Position numbers and translations under genes: made by a program
The notes under the pieces: model-generated
What the model was told of the DNA's origin: nothing
Databases searched by the model: none
What the model saw: the letters and a program-made list of their open reading frames with translations, nothing else
Part shown: positions 8,862-16,927 of the stretch, in pieces
How positions within the stretch are numbered: position 1 is the stretch's first letter
Layout of the letters: every line of letters starts with the position of its first letter
Assembly: GCF_000300195.1 (NCBI RefSeq)
Contig: NZ_AMQH01000021.1
Location: forward strand, 1 to 48,966
Source of the DNA: Clostridium tunisiense TJ
Lineage (GTDB): Bacteria; Bacillota; Clostridia; Clostridiales; Clostridiaceae
Reading direction: 5' to 3'
DNA: 48,966 bases

Positions 8862-8890
8862 TTGACAAATCCTAGGTAAGATAATAAAAT
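8862..8890 (+). promoter_or_regulatory. Promoter of the serS T-box transcript
   Basis: TTGACA (8862-8867), 17-nt spacer, TAAAAT (8885-8890). It lies upstream of the serine T-box leader and downstream of the DUF1667 stop. The boxes are near consensus; activity is inferred. Confidence 0.7.
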
Positions 8891-8935
8891 TTATATAAAA
8901 TATAAGTATTTGTATAGATTTTGGCATAAAATTTA

Positions 8936-9172
8936 TACTAATAATAAAATAGTTAAACCATAGAAGAGAATAGTAACAGTAATATAGTGTTAAAGAGAGT
9001 CAGTATTTGGTGGAAGCTGATACACTTTATGTTGTGAATCCGCCTCTGAGGGACTGTGATGAGCAGTACGGCAATGTCGTTAAATTATTAAGAGGAATAA
9101 GTATTTTACTTATTCAATTAGGGTGGTAACGCGGAGTCTTTCGTCCCTTTGGGGACGAGAGGCTCTTTTTGT
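8936..9172 (+). promoter_or_regulatory. T-box riboswitch leader of serS (specifier UCC, Ser)
   Basis: The T-box sequence AGGGTGGTAACGCGG is at 9120-9134. The terminator hairpin and T run follow at 9134-9170. Upstream, Stem I carries AGTA (9002-9005) and GAATCC (9036-9041). By the usual T-box layout the triplet after GAA is the specifier, giving TCC, a serine codon. This reads uncharged tRNA-Ser(GGA), which is encoded at 42199. Uncharged tRNA would stabilise the antiterminator and allow serS transcription. The motif is clear; the specifier is read by eye from family layout. Confidence 0.9.
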
Positions 9173-9368
9173 TTTATTTAAGGACACTTTATAAGGATAA
9201 CCCTGTATATTTTACAGGGAAGGCTTTGGCAAAAGAATAAGCTTTTGGGGAAATTTAATTTCCTTCAAAGTCCATCTTAAAAGTGACTTGTTCTGTAATA
9301 AACTATTTTTATAAAAAATCTTGTAAAATAAACTTTAAATAAGTATATAAAGCATAGGAGGAATAGAT

Positions 9369-10649
9369 ATGTTAGATTTAAAAAGAATAAGAAATAACCC
9401 AGATGAAATTAAAGCAGGACTACTTGGAAGAAGTAAGGATTTTAATGTTTCCTTAGTAGATGAAGTAATAGGGTTAGATGAAAAAAGAAGAGGAATTCTA
9501 GTAGAAGTAGAAAACTTAAAGAGCAGAAGAAACCAAGTATCTTCAGAAATACCAAAGCGTAAAAAAGCAGGGGAAGATGTAGCTCCTATAATGGCAGAAA
9601 TGAAGAAGTTAGGAGAAGATGTTAAAGCTTTTGATACTGAGGTAGCTGAAATAGATGAAAAAATTAAGAATATATTATTAAGCTTTCCAAACATTCCAAA
9701 TGGGGATGTACCAGAAGGAGCTTCTGATGCAGATAATGTAGAGGTTAGAAAGTGGGGAGAACCAACAAGCTTTGGCTTTGAACCACAAGCCCATTGGGAT
9801 CTAGGAACGAACTTAAATGTATTCGATTGGGAAAGAGCAGGTAAAATAACTGGTTCAAGGTTTACTGTATACAAGGGACTAGGTGCAAAACTTGAAAGGG
9901 CTATAATAAGCTACTTCTTAGACACTCATACAGAGGAAAGTGGATACACAGAAATATTACCTCCATTTATGGTAAATAGGGATAGTATGATGGGAACAGG
10001 ACAGCTTCCAAAATTTGAGGAAGATGCTTTTAAGGTTACAGATACAGATTACTTCTTAATTCCTACAGCAGAAGTGCCAGTAACTAACCTTTATAGAGAT
10101 GAAATATTAAATGGTGCAGAGCTTCCAATAAAGCACGCTGCTTACAGTGCTTGCTTTAGAGCAGAAGCTGGATCAGCAGGAAGAGATACTAGAGGTCTTA
10201 TAAGACAGCATCAATTTAATAAAGTTGAATTAGTTAAGGTTACAAAGCCAGAACAATCCTATGAGGAGCTTGAAAAATTAACTAGAGATGCAGAAAAGGT
10301 ACTTCAAGGTTTAGGACTTCCATATAGAGTAGTTAAGCTTTGTAAAGGTGATTTAGGCTTCTCTTCAGCTACAACTTACGATATAGAAGTTTGGATGCCA
10401 AGCTACAATAAATATGTAGAAATATCAAGCTGTAGCAACTTTGAAGATTTCCAAGCAAGACGTGCTAATATAAAATACAAGGAAACTCCAAAGGATAAAC
10501 CAAACTTTGCTCATACACTAAATGGATCAGGGGTTGCGGTAGGAAGAACAGTAGCTGCAATTCTTGAAAATTACCAAAATGAAGATGGAACAATAACAAT
10601 ACCAGAAGTTTTAAGACCATATATGGCTGGAAGAACTATAATAAAATAA
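9369..10649 (+). CDS. serS: Seryl-tRNA synthetase
   Basis: 426 residues, normal for bacterial SerRS. It charges tRNA-Ser with serine in the cytosol. Residues 1-110 form the tRNA-binding coiled-coil arm ([18 protein letters not shown] onward, with repeated E/K helices). The class II catalytic core carries motif 2 ([20 protein letters not shown]) and motif 3 ([18 protein letters not shown]). The start ATG 9369 has AGGAGGA just upstream. It is controlled by a UCC-specific T-box and is followed by a serine tRNA array, so the window groups both halves of serine charging. Confidence 0.98.
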   Translation: MLDLKRIRNNPDEIKAGLLGRSKDFNVSLVDEVIGLDEKRRGILVEVENLKSRRNQVSSEIPKRKKAGEDVAPIMAEMKKLGEDVKAFDTEVAEIDEKIKNILLSFPNIPNGDVPEGASDADNVEVRKWGEPTSFGFEPQAHWDLGTNLNVFDWERAGKITGSRFTVYKGLGAKLERAIISYFLDTHTEESGYTEILPPFMVNRDSMMGTGQLPKFEEDAFKVTDTDYFLIPTAEVPVTNLYRDEILNGAELPIKHAAYSACFRAEAGSAGRDTRGLIRQHQFNKVELVKVTKPEQSYEELEKLTRDAEKVLQGLGLPYRVVKLCKGDLGFSSATTYDIEVWMPSYNKYVEISSCSNFEDFQARRANIKYKETPKDKPNFAHTLNGSGVAVGRTVAAILENYQNEDGTITIPEVLRPYMAGRTIIK

Positions 10650-10706
10650 TTAAAAAGTAAAAACTAAATGTAGGTAAAATTACTTTAAATTTCATAAAAA
10701 AATCTG

Positions 10707-10735
10707 TTGACTAAAGTCATTAAAGTTGTTATAAT
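10707..10735 (+). promoter_or_regulatory. Promoter of the first tRNA-Ser pair
   Basis: TTGACT (10707-10712), 17-nt spacer, TATAAT (10730-10735). It lies 20 bp upstream of tRNA-Ser(TGA). Confidence 0.8.
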
Positions 10736-10754
10736 AGTCTTTGTCAGCAGACAT

Positions 10755-10845
10755 GGAGAGATGGTCGAGTTGGTTTAAGGCACCGGTCTTGAAAACCGGC
10801 GTACGTGTGAGCGTACCGTGGGTTCGAATCCCACTCTCTCCGCCA
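10755..10845 (+). tRNA. tRNA-Ser (TGA), copy 1
   Basis: A 91-nt class II tRNA with a long variable arm (CGTACGTGTGAGCGTAC) and encoded CCA. Anticodon loop CTTGAAA, anticodon TGA. The T stem is GTGGG/CCCAC, different from copy 2. Confidence 0.96.
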
Positions 10846-10851
10846 ATATTC

Positions 10852-10942
10852 GGAGAAATACTCAAGTGGCCGAAGAGGCGCCCCTGCTAAGGGCGTAGGT
10901 CGGGTAACCGGCGCGAGGGTTCAAATCCCTCTTTCTCCGCCA
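10852..10942 (+). tRNA. tRNA-Ser (GCT), copy 1
   Basis: A 91-nt class II tRNA with long variable arm and encoded CCA. The anticodon loop contains GCT (CTGCTAA). It is 6 nt after tRNA-Ser(TGA), under the same promoter. Confidence 0.96.
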
Positions 10943-10944
10943 GG

Positions 10945-10979
10945 GATGCTCTAAGCTAGAGCATCTTTGATTTTGTTTT
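10945..10979 (+). terminator. Terminator after the first tRNA-Ser pair
   Basis: GATGCTCTA (10945-10953) pairs with TAGAGCATC (10957-10965), followed by a T-rich stretch. Confidence 0.8.
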
Positions 10980-11035
10980 AACACCCTATTCATCATCACT
11001 TGATTAGTGATGTTAAAATAAATTAAATAAAAACA

Positions 11036-11064
11036 TTGACATGGTATTGAGATTTTGATAAAAT
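11036..11064 (+). promoter_or_regulatory. Promoter of the second tRNA-Ser(TGA)
   Basis: TTGACA (11036-11041), 17-nt spacer, TAAAAT (11059-11064), 18 bp before the tRNA. Confidence 0.75.
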
Positions 11065-11082
11065 AACTATGTCAAATGATAC

Positions 11083-11173
11083 GGAGAGATGGTCGAGTTG
11101 GTTTAAGGCACCGGTCTTGAAAACCGGCGTACGTGTGAGCGTACCCAGGGTTCGAATCCCTGTCTCTCCGCCA
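11083..11173 (+). tRNA. tRNA-Ser (TGA), copy 2
   Basis: A 91-nt class II tRNA, nearly identical to copy 1. Its T stem is CAGGG/CCCTG in place of GTGGG/CCCAC, so pairing is kept by compensatory change. CCA is encoded. Confidence 0.96.
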
Positions 11174-11185
11174 TTTTTTTACTGT

Positions 11186-11219
11186 AAAATACTTAAGGCT
11201 TAAACTTAGTATTTTTTTC
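11186..11219 (+). terminator. Terminator-like hairpin after tRNA-Ser(TGA) copy 2
   Basis: AAAATACT and AGTATTTT arms flank a ~15-nt loop and are followed by T residues. It may separate copy 2 from the next tRNA pair. Weaker than the other terminators here. Confidence 0.5.
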
Positions 11220-11269
11220 TTTTATATAAAGAAATTTTACTTTATAAATATTTTTAATAACTTAGGCAT

Positions 11270-11360
11270 GGAGAAATACTCAAGAGGCCGAAGAGGCGCC
11301 CCTGCTAAGGGCGTAGGTCGGGTAACCGGCGCGAGGGTTCAAATCCCTCTTTCTCCGCCA
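11270..11360 (+). tRNA. tRNA-Ser (GCT), copy 2
   Basis: A 91-nt class II tRNA matching copy 1 except for a D-loop T-to-A change (CAAGTGG versus CAAGAGG). Anticodon GCT, encoded CCA. Confidence 0.96.
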
Positions 11361-11374
11361 CCAAAACCTAATAT

Positions 11375-11451
11375 GCGGCGGTAGCTCAGTTGGATAGAGT
11401 AGCTGGCTACGAACCAGTTGGTCGGGAGTTCGAATCTTCTCCGCCGCACCA
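11375..11451 (+). tRNA. tRNA-Arg (ACG)
   Basis: A 77-nt cloverleaf with acceptor GCGGCGG/CCGCCGC and encoded CCA. The anticodon loop CTACGAA gives ACG, the A34 that TadA (encoded at 40117) deaminates to inosine. It is the last gene of the tRNA array and abuts decayed mobile DNA. Confidence 0.96.
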
Positions 11452-11453
11452 TG

Positions 11454-11492
11454 AAAATCAAGACTTGAAGTAATTCAAGTCTTGATTTTTTT
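11454..11492 (+). terminator. Terminator of the tRNA array
   Basis: AAAATCAAGACTTGAA pairs perfectly with TTCAAGTCTTGATTTT around a 4-nt loop, followed by Ts. Confidence 0.9.
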
Positions 11493-11507
11493 GTGTAACA
11501 AAGTAAA

Positions 11508-12100
11508 CCACTTGCTAAGCAAGTGGAAGACAAAGTCTTATGCCGTTAAGTAAAAAAACTCCTATGCTAAAATAAAAGCAGGTCTAGCTAGTCGCAAATA
11601 TTAAAACATAGGAGGTCATCTAATGAAAGACACAAATATTTTATCCTATACAACATAGAACTACAAGTATCATATAGTTTTTATACCAAATACCGTAGGC
11701 AAGTGATATACGGAAGAATTAAAGTTTATATAGGTAAAATACTTAGAAAGTTATGTGAGCATAAATGTATGAAGATTATAGAGGCAAATGCATGTTTAGA
11801 TTACATACATATTATAGTTAGCATTCCACCTAAAATTAGCGTAATTCAATTTATGAGATACCTAAAGGGAAAAAGTTCGCTAATGATATTTGATAGACAT
11901 GCAAAGTTAAAGTATAAGTACGAGAAGAGACAGTCTTGGTGTAAAGGATATTATATAGATACAGTAGGGAGAAATAAAAACGCAATTGAAAAGTATATAA
12001 ATAAACCAACTACAAGAAGGTATTACTGATGATCAAATAAGTTTAAAAGAATTTATTGACCCGTTTACGGGTGGTCTTGACTCTTTTTAAAATTCCTAAC
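11508..12100 (+). mobile_element. Decayed IS200/IS605-type insertion sequence
   Basis: A short element with subterminal hairpins: CCACTTGCT/AGCAAGTGG at 11508-11526 on the left and ACCCG/CGGGT at 12059-12072 on the right. Between them lies a broken TnpA gene (11623-12090). IS200-type elements have no inverted terminal repeats and use hairpin ends, which fits. The exact ends are not determined. It sits directly after the tRNA array and upstream of the RiPP cluster. Confidence 0.7.
11623..12090 (+). pseudogene. tnpA: IS200/IS605 TnpA (Y1 transposase), disrupted
   Basis: The gene starts at ATG 11623 behind GGAGG. Codon 12 is TAG (11656-11658), where Trp is expected in this family. Near 11690 the frame shifts by one base (a lost A in the CCAAATACCG region), after which the reading frame continues as VIYGRIKVYIGKILRKLCEH. 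The family core LDYIHIIVSIPPKISV holds the HUH-like equivalent (H-x-x-V). A second frameshift near 12000 separates the last part (QEGITDDQISLKEFIDPFTG). With one stop and two frameshifts it cannot make full-length transposase. Confidence 0.85.
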
Positions 12101-12457
12101 AAATACAAATGCTAATATAAGGACATCATCTGGACTTTAGAAGTCTTGTTATTTTATAAATTCTCTTAAAAGTTCTTTAGAAATTTAAGACATAAAAAAC
12201 GCTTTATTACAATTATTGTAAATATTTTCACCTGAATTATTGTCAAGAAAGAGCACTTTTTTATTTACACAAAATATTTTACAGACTCTCCAATAACACA
12301 ATTCTTGTAAATTCATATCTTAGAAGTATAGATTATACAAGCACTCATAAAAATTTTAAATAGTTTATCCTTTTAATCCTCATATAACCGATTATGTTCT
12401 ATAACTCATCATTTTTCTTACTAAATGATTTTGATGAGTTACTAATCAATTAAGTTT

Positions 12458-12600
12458 TTCATTTACTTAATTGATTATACATAGATTTCACAATGAGCAC
12501 CAATTTCATTTACGGTTTTATCCTCCTGTAAAACTTCAAGTACAATTTTAACTTTTCACCCAGATTTGAAACTTTTTCTCGCTTTCAGAATAATAGTGCA
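12458..12600 (-). pseudogene. Remnant of an IS3-family OrfA (helix-turn-helix transposase subunit)
   Basis: Read on the minus strand, the stretch KVKIVLEVLQEDKTVNEIG followed by AHCEIY matches the N-terminal part of IS3 OrfA (K.K..LE.L...KT..EI....). The frame breaks just upstream and stops appear soon after. No start, no OrfB and no clear ends remain. Confidence 0.5.
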
Positions 12601-12668
12601 ACCTGAGGTAGCATATTTGTGTGTCTGAGTTATTTATATCATTATAAGGAAAATAAATATACATATAC

Positions 12669-12703
12669 TATGTCAAAATATGTTGTAAAAATATTTTGAC
12701 ATA
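12669..12703. promoter_or_regulatory. Perfect palindrome upstream of the RiPP cluster (possible operator)
   Basis: TATGTCAAAATAT (12669-12681) and ATATTTTGACATA (12691-12703) are perfect 13-bp inverted arms around 9 nt. There is no T run, so it is unlikely to be a terminator. It lies ~140 bp upstream of the first cluster gene. It could be the binding site of the winged-helix protein encoded by the second gene. The palindrome is seen; the role is inferred. Confidence 0.5.
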
Positions 12704-12845
12704 ATATTCGCAATAGTATATATTATGAAATATATTATATTTTATACATTTGAGTATAAAAATGTAAATTAGAATATTATTATTGGTTGTTGACTATAGG
12801 GTATTAGTAGTTAATAAGTAAACTTTTGTAGATTAGGAGATATAT

Positions 12846-14117
12846 ATGTTTGATGTAGTAACTTATTATTTGAGCAATGGAATGAGAATTATGTTACACA
12901 GGGAAAAAGGCACTAGAGTAGTAAAGACTGGAGTTATTGTAAATCAGGGAAGCATGCACGAGGAGGATAAATCAAATGGTATTTCACATTTTATAGAACA
13001 TATGATATTTGCTCAATATGAGAATAATTTAGATATACAAAGCTATGTAAATGATTTGTACTCATTTGGAGCTAAATATAATGCTACAACCTATAAGGCT
13101 AATACGATGTATTATATTAGTGGGCTGTCTGATGGTGTGGAAACTTATTTGCGAATATTAAAAGACTTGGTGTTTAAGCCAAAACCTTTTGAGATCACAA
13201 CTTTGAATCGCGAAAAAAGTGTAGTTGAGAGAGAATTAGTATCTTTTTACTCATCTTTTAATCAAATATCGGATAGGAGTTTACAAGCATTGTTTGGGGA
13301 AAGAGGCATTGGGAGGATTATTGTTGGGAAAAAAGAGAATATTAAAAATTTTACTCTTGATCAAATTAACGAAAAAGTAAAAAATACATATACGCCTGAA
13401 AATTCGGCTCTTGTTGTTTTTGGTGATATTGATTATTACGAAATGCAGAAGCTTATTGAAGATCTGTTTGGTGAATTAGATGATATTAAAACTATCCAAC
13501 ATCATGAAAATGTTCAACAGTCACCGAGCATTTATTTTAACCCTAATTATAAAGGTGAACATTCTATCGTTTCGGTCTGTTATAGAAAGATTACTAATGA
13601 AAATTCAGCTCTAATGGAAAATGTACTCGCATTATTATTATGTTCTCTTTGTGATCCTACATTATCTAATAGAATAGCCTATAGATTAAGGATGGATACT
13701 GGTTTATCGTATAAAGTAGGAGGTTTTATAAAAACTCTTAATGAATTTTATGCATCTGGAATAACTGCTGTTGCAAAAAATATAGATATTCCAGAGGTTG
13801 TTAAGATTATGATACAAAATCTAAATGAAATTCGGGAAACAGGATTTTCAGATGATGAGTTGCTTAGAGTTAAAAAAAATATAATTTACCAAAAGCTTGC
13901 TGCAAGAAATGATATGTCTACACAAGCTGATTTATTGCTGAATATGTCTATGAAGCCTATGATTTATTCTCCTGAGAATGAGATTAGGATCATTGAGAAG
14001 TTATCAAGGGATGATGTAAATAGGTGTGTGTATGACTTGTTGAATCCAGACAATTTTGGACTAGCATGTATAGGCAACTGTAATATTGATCAAGCAATTA
14101 AAGAGTTTTCTTTTTAG
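12846..14117 (+). CDS. M16 family zinc peptidase of the RiPP cluster
   Basis: 423 residues, the size of a two-lobe M16 subunit. The inverted zinc motif HxxEH is at 48-52 (HFIEH) and the third ligand fits E128 in VVERE, 76 residues on, so the active site looks intact. The C-terminal lobe keeps the R/Y element in YRLRMDTGLSYKVGG. M16 peptidases cut peptides in an enclosed chamber; in RiPP clusters (for example AlbE/AlbF, PqqF) they are linked to leader or precursor processing. As the first gene of the operon and the only peptidase seen in the cluster, it is the best candidate to remove the leaders. SD-like AGGAGA is at 12835-12840. Confidence 0.9.
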   Translation: MFDVVTYYLSNGMRIMLHREKGTRVVKTGVIVNQGSMHEEDKSNGISHFIEHMIFAQYENNLDIQSYVNDLYSFGAKYNATTYKANTMYYISGLSDGVETYLRILKDLVFKPKPFEITTLNREKSVVERELVSFYSSFNQISDRSLQALFGERGIGRIIVGKKENIKNFTLDQINEKVKNTYTPENSALVVFGDIDYYEMQKLIEDLFGELDDIKTIQHHENVQQSPSIYFNPNYKGEHSIVSVCYRKITNENSALMENVLALLLCSLCDPTLSNRIAYRLRMDTGLSYKVGGFIKTLNEFYASGITAVAKNIDIPEVVKIMIQNLNEIRETGFSDDELLRVKKNIIYQKLAARNDMSTQADLLLNMSMKPMIYSPENEIRIIEKLSRDDVNRCVYDLLNPDNFGLACIGNCNIDQAIKEFSF

Positions 14118-14135
14118 AGAAGGAAGGAGAAGATA

Positions 14136-14735
14136 ATGAGTCAACTTATAACAACTGTAACATTTGGTAGTCGCATTGGGGACAAGTTTGATGAAGAAAT
14201 AGATGCGAAAATAGTTTCAAATATTATGTCGTATATATATAGTGATAGAAAAACTGTTAAACAGATTTCAAGGAAGTTAAATATGCATCTTATTAGGACA
14301 ACCCTCTATTTGGATTATCTGGTAAGAGAAGGTATGGTTTCATGTATAGAAGAAGAAAGTTCCTTTGGTGTCGAACGATATTTCTTTATTGAAAAAGAAA
14401 GTGAAGATGTCAAAGTACAGACAAGAGTTCGAGGTGAAAATGCACTAATTCAAATTGCTAACGAAATGGGAGAAAAAACAAAAGATATTATTGTTTCATT
14501 GAGTAAGGAAGATAAAAAGAGTATTTCTTACACTATATCAATGTTATCTGATGAAGATGTGGAAGAAATTATGATGGCTAAGAAGAAGATGGATGATCTA
14601 ATGAATAGTCTTGAATCAAAATCAAATGAAGCAAAAACAAAATCTAGTCGTTATATCCTCATGTCTACATTTGCTCCTTACAAGTTTGAATCTGATAAGG
14701 AGGAAGAAGTTAGTTGTGAAAATAATACTAATTGA
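14136..14735 (+). CDS. Winged-helix protein of the RiPP cluster
   Basis: 199 residues, not assigned to a specific family. Residues ~20-85 form a winged helix: IVSNIMSYIYSDRKTVKQIS, a recognition-like helix LIRTTLYLDYLVREG and a wing MVSCIEEESSFGVERYFF. Residues 95-165 are helical and acidic, and the tail is Lys/Glu-rich. The simplest reading is an ArsR/MarR-like regulator of the cluster, possibly acting at the 12669-12703 palindrome. An alternative is a precursor-binding role, because RiPP recognition elements are also winged helices, but it does not look like PqqD. It starts 18 bp after the peptidase gene and overlaps the next gene by 20 bp. Confidence 0.75.
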   Translation: MSQLITTVTFGSRIGDKFDEEIDAKIVSNIMSYIYSDRKTVKQISRKLNMHLIRTTLYLDYLVREGMVSCIEEESSFGVERYFFIEKESEDVKVQTRVRGENALIQIANEMGEKTKDIIVSLSKEDKKSISYTISMLSDEDVEEIMMAKKKMDDLMNSLESKSNEAKTKSSRYILMSTFAPYKFESDKEEEVSCENNTN

Positions 14736-16479
14736 TAGCATAAGCATTGTAAAGGTTAGGCTTGAGCCTCAGCTAGGACCATTGATCATTAGGGATTTAT
14801 TAAAGGAAGAACATGATGTTGAACTTATCAGTTTTACAACTAAAATAGCTAACAATCAATTAGAATTAAAGAAATCGATTAATGATAATATTATAGAATT
14901 TTCAAAGGAAATAATTCAAAAAAGACCAGATGTAGTCACGTTCTATACTATGTGTGATTCTTTTTATTACTCGTTACGAATTGCTGAGAGGATTAAAAAG
15001 TTACAATCAAATATAATTATTATCTTTGCAGGACCTCATGCGACATTATTAGCTGAGGAGTGTTTGAATGAGTTTTGGTTTATTGACTATATTGGTTTAG
15101 GGGAAGGAGAAAAAACTGTTCTTCCGTTAATGAATGCAATTGAGAAAAATTATGGATTTGAAAAATTGGAAGGAATCGCATTTCGTAAATATAATAAGGT
15201 TATTATTAACAAACAGAAAAATTTTATTGATAATGAAGAATTGGGAAATTATACACCATATGATTACAAGCCTTATTTAGTAGAAAAAATGAAAGTAATA
15301 AGCATTGAAGGTGGGCGTGGTTGTCCTTTTAATTGCTCTTTTTGTAGTACAAGCAAGTTTTGGGGGCGAAGATATAGAATAAAACCTGTTGAGGTACTTA
15401 TGAAAGAAATGAAGTTATTAAATGAAAAGTACGGTTTTCGTTATTTTACAATTCAACATGATATGTTTACTGCAAATAAGGAACATATTGTAAATTTTTG
15501 CAATTTTATGTTGGAAGATGGTAATGGCTATTTCTGGGGATGTTCATCAAGAATTGATGTTTTAGACAAATCGTTAATTCAATTGATGGCTGATGCAAAG
15601 TGTAAAAATTTATTTCTTGGTATTGAATCAGGGTCGCCAAAAATGCAGAAAAGCTTAAATAAAAATTTAGATTTAAATAATGTTCTCGACAAAGTTAGAT
15701 TCATTGAACAGGTAGGAATTAAATCCACTTTGTCATTTATTTATGGTTTTCCTGATGAAAAAATAGAAGACTTTAAAATGACTATTGATTTAATAGAGCA
15801 ATTGTTCATAAATAGAATTAACAATATATCTCTTCATATGTTTATGCCATTACCAAAAACTAATGAAACTAAAAAGATTGTTGACCATTTATATTTTGAT
15901 GAAAAATGTATAGAACCATCAATTTTTATAAAAGGTCTTTATACAAAAGGTGATTTTGATTACATAAAAGAGCACAAAGAAGTATTTTTACAATTCTTTA
16001 GTTTCAAAAGTGAAATAAGAGAGAAGTATTCTAAATTTCCTCTATTGTTATCTGTTTTAAGAAATTCATTTAACGTGTTTACAGCATGTATTATTTATTT
16101 AATCAAAAAAATGGGATTAGTTAAGTTATATGAAAAGTATCAAGACGATATTATAAGGTTAGATTATATTATTCAGGATAAAATGTTTCAAGAAGATAAA
16201 TGGGTTTTAATTAAAAAGCAGTATGAATTCATTGAAAACATATTGGATAGAGAGTTTGAGAATGAAATAAATTCTGAATATAAGCAGGTTTATTTGTTTG
16301 AAAAACTGATAATGAAATCTAAAATAAATATCAATTCAAATTCAGAAATCTATGAGTTTGATTATGATGTTTTTGAAGCAAGGAATAATTTCAACTTTAT
16401 TCGTCGTAAAACATTGGCAAGGATTTTGAATGAAGGAGATAATAATGTGCGCGTTGCTAAGCTAAGTATAAAAAAATAG
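14716..16479 (+). CDS. B12-binding radical SAM enzyme 1 (RiPP maturase)
   Basis: 587 residues from GTG 14716, preceded by AAGGAGGA (14697-14704). A longer open frame upstream lies inside the preceding gene and is not used. Residues 1-190 resemble a cobalamin-binding Rossmann domain (EPQLGPLIIRDLL, IIIIFAGPHATLLAEECL, GLGEGEKTVLPL). The radical SAM motif is C203-x3-C207-x2-C210 in GGRGCPFNCSFCSTS. Downstream are the expected strands (IQHDMFTANKEH, FLGIESGSPKMQ, SFIYGFPDEKIEDF). There is no Cys-rich SPASM tail; residues ~400-587 are helical. Family members act as methyltransferases or other peptide modifiers. It is paralogous to the enzyme at 17575. Substrate and chemistry are inferred from context. 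Confidence 0.9.
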   Translation: MKIILIDSISIVKVRLEPQLGPLIIRDLLKEEHDVELISFTTKIANNQLELKKSINDNIIEFSKEIIQKRPDVVTFYTMCDSFYYSLRIAERIKKLQSNIIIIFAGPHATLLAEECLNEFWFIDYIGLGEGEKTVLPLMNAIEKNYGFEKLEGIAFRKYNKVIINKQKNFIDNEELGNYTPYDYKPYLVEKMKVISIEGGRGCPFNCSFCSTSKFWGRRYRIKPVEVLMKEMKLLNEKYGFRYFTIQHDMFTANKEHIVNFCNFMLEDGNGYFWGCSSRIDVLDKSLIQLMADAKCKNLFLGIESGSPKMQKSLNKNLDLNNVLDKVRFIEQVGIKSTLSFIYGFPDEKIEDFKMTIDLIEQLFINRINNISLHMFMPLPKTNETKKIVDHLYFDEKCIEPSIFIKGLYTKGDFDYIKEHKEVFLQFFSFKSEIREKYSKFPLLLSVLRNSFNVFTACIIYLIKKMGLVKLYEKYQDDIIRLDYIIQDKMFQEDKWVLIKKQYEFIENILDREFENEINSEYKQVYLFEKLIMKSKININSNSEIYEFDYDVFEARNNFNFIRRKTLARILNEGDNNVRVAKLSIKK

Positions 16480-16529
16480 AACAGAGCAACAAGGAGACCT
16501 GGATAAGTGGTATAACCTCCAGAATTAAT

Positions 16530-16573
16530 AAGTAACATGAAAACTGACCACAATTTCAAAAGTTACTTTTTAA
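16530..16573 (+). terminator. Terminator or attenuator between radical SAM 1 and the precursor genes
   Basis: AAGTAAC/GTTACTT outer arms plus TGAAA/TTTCA inner arms, followed by TTTTTAAT. It is a moderate hairpin and may limit read-through from the upstream genes. The rest of the 225-bp gap (16480-16704) holds no gene I can support; a promoter for the precursors could be here, but I cannot point to clear boxes. Confidence 0.45.
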
Positions 16574-16704
16574 TTTAGGGGCGCACAGCGTTGCATTTTT
16601 ATATGTAACTAGTAAGTGCTTTTTTAAAAAATTAATCTAAAGGAAATATGTGACATCAATTGGGGATTATGGGAAGCTATTACTAATAAAGGAGGTGAGA
16701 TTTT

Positions 16705-16887
16705 ATGAATAAGAAAATGCAAGTTAAGGGTGCATCTCAATTGAAGGATACGTCTCAAGTTAAAGATACATCTGATTTGAAGCCAAAGGATTTATGTGAT
16801 GAAACAGAAATAATTGAAGAAGCAACCTTTGATGTTTCAAGCGATGAAGGTGATAACTCTTTTACTGTTGATATTATAATAGACTAA
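16705..16887 (+). CDS. RiPP precursor peptide A1
   Basis: 60 residues with a strong SD AAAGGAGGTGAG before ATG 16705. The N-terminal part is a Lys/Ser/Thr/Asp-rich leader built from short repeats (SQLKDT, SQVKDT, SDLKPK). The C-terminal end FDVSSDEGDNSFTVDIIID shares its plan with precursor B. It has one Cys (residue 31, in KDLCDE). It is not similar to any precursor class I can name. Its size, its location between two modifying enzymes and its duplication mark it as a RiPP substrate. The leader/core boundary is not known; the conserved C-terminal half is the likely core. Confidence 0.8.
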   Translation: MNKKMQVKGASQLKDTSQVKDTSDLKPKDLCDETEIIEEATFDVSSDEGDNSFTVDIIID

Positions 16888-16927
16888 TCAAGAGTAAAAA
16901 ATAAAATTTATTAAGGGGGAAACAAAA

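Larger units (their letters stand above)
12101..12845. other. Noncoding gap with mobile-element debris before the RiPP cluster
   Basis: No intact gene is seen in these ~745 bp. It contains two adjacent hairpins: AACTCATC/GATGAGTT arms at 12403-12440, and TAATCAATTAAG/CTTAATTGATTA perfect arms at 12443-12477. It also contains an IS3-type orfA remnant on the minus strand (12458-12600) and a perfect 13-bp palindrome at 12669-12703. A TTGACT hexamer at about 12789 may belong to the cluster promoter. Confidence 0.6.

Noticed and set aside
14611..14715. Upstream extension of radical SAM 1 by 35 codons
   Set aside because: It lies inside the winged-helix gene, and the SD AAGGAGGA serves GTG 14716, where the typical B12-domain N-terminus begins.
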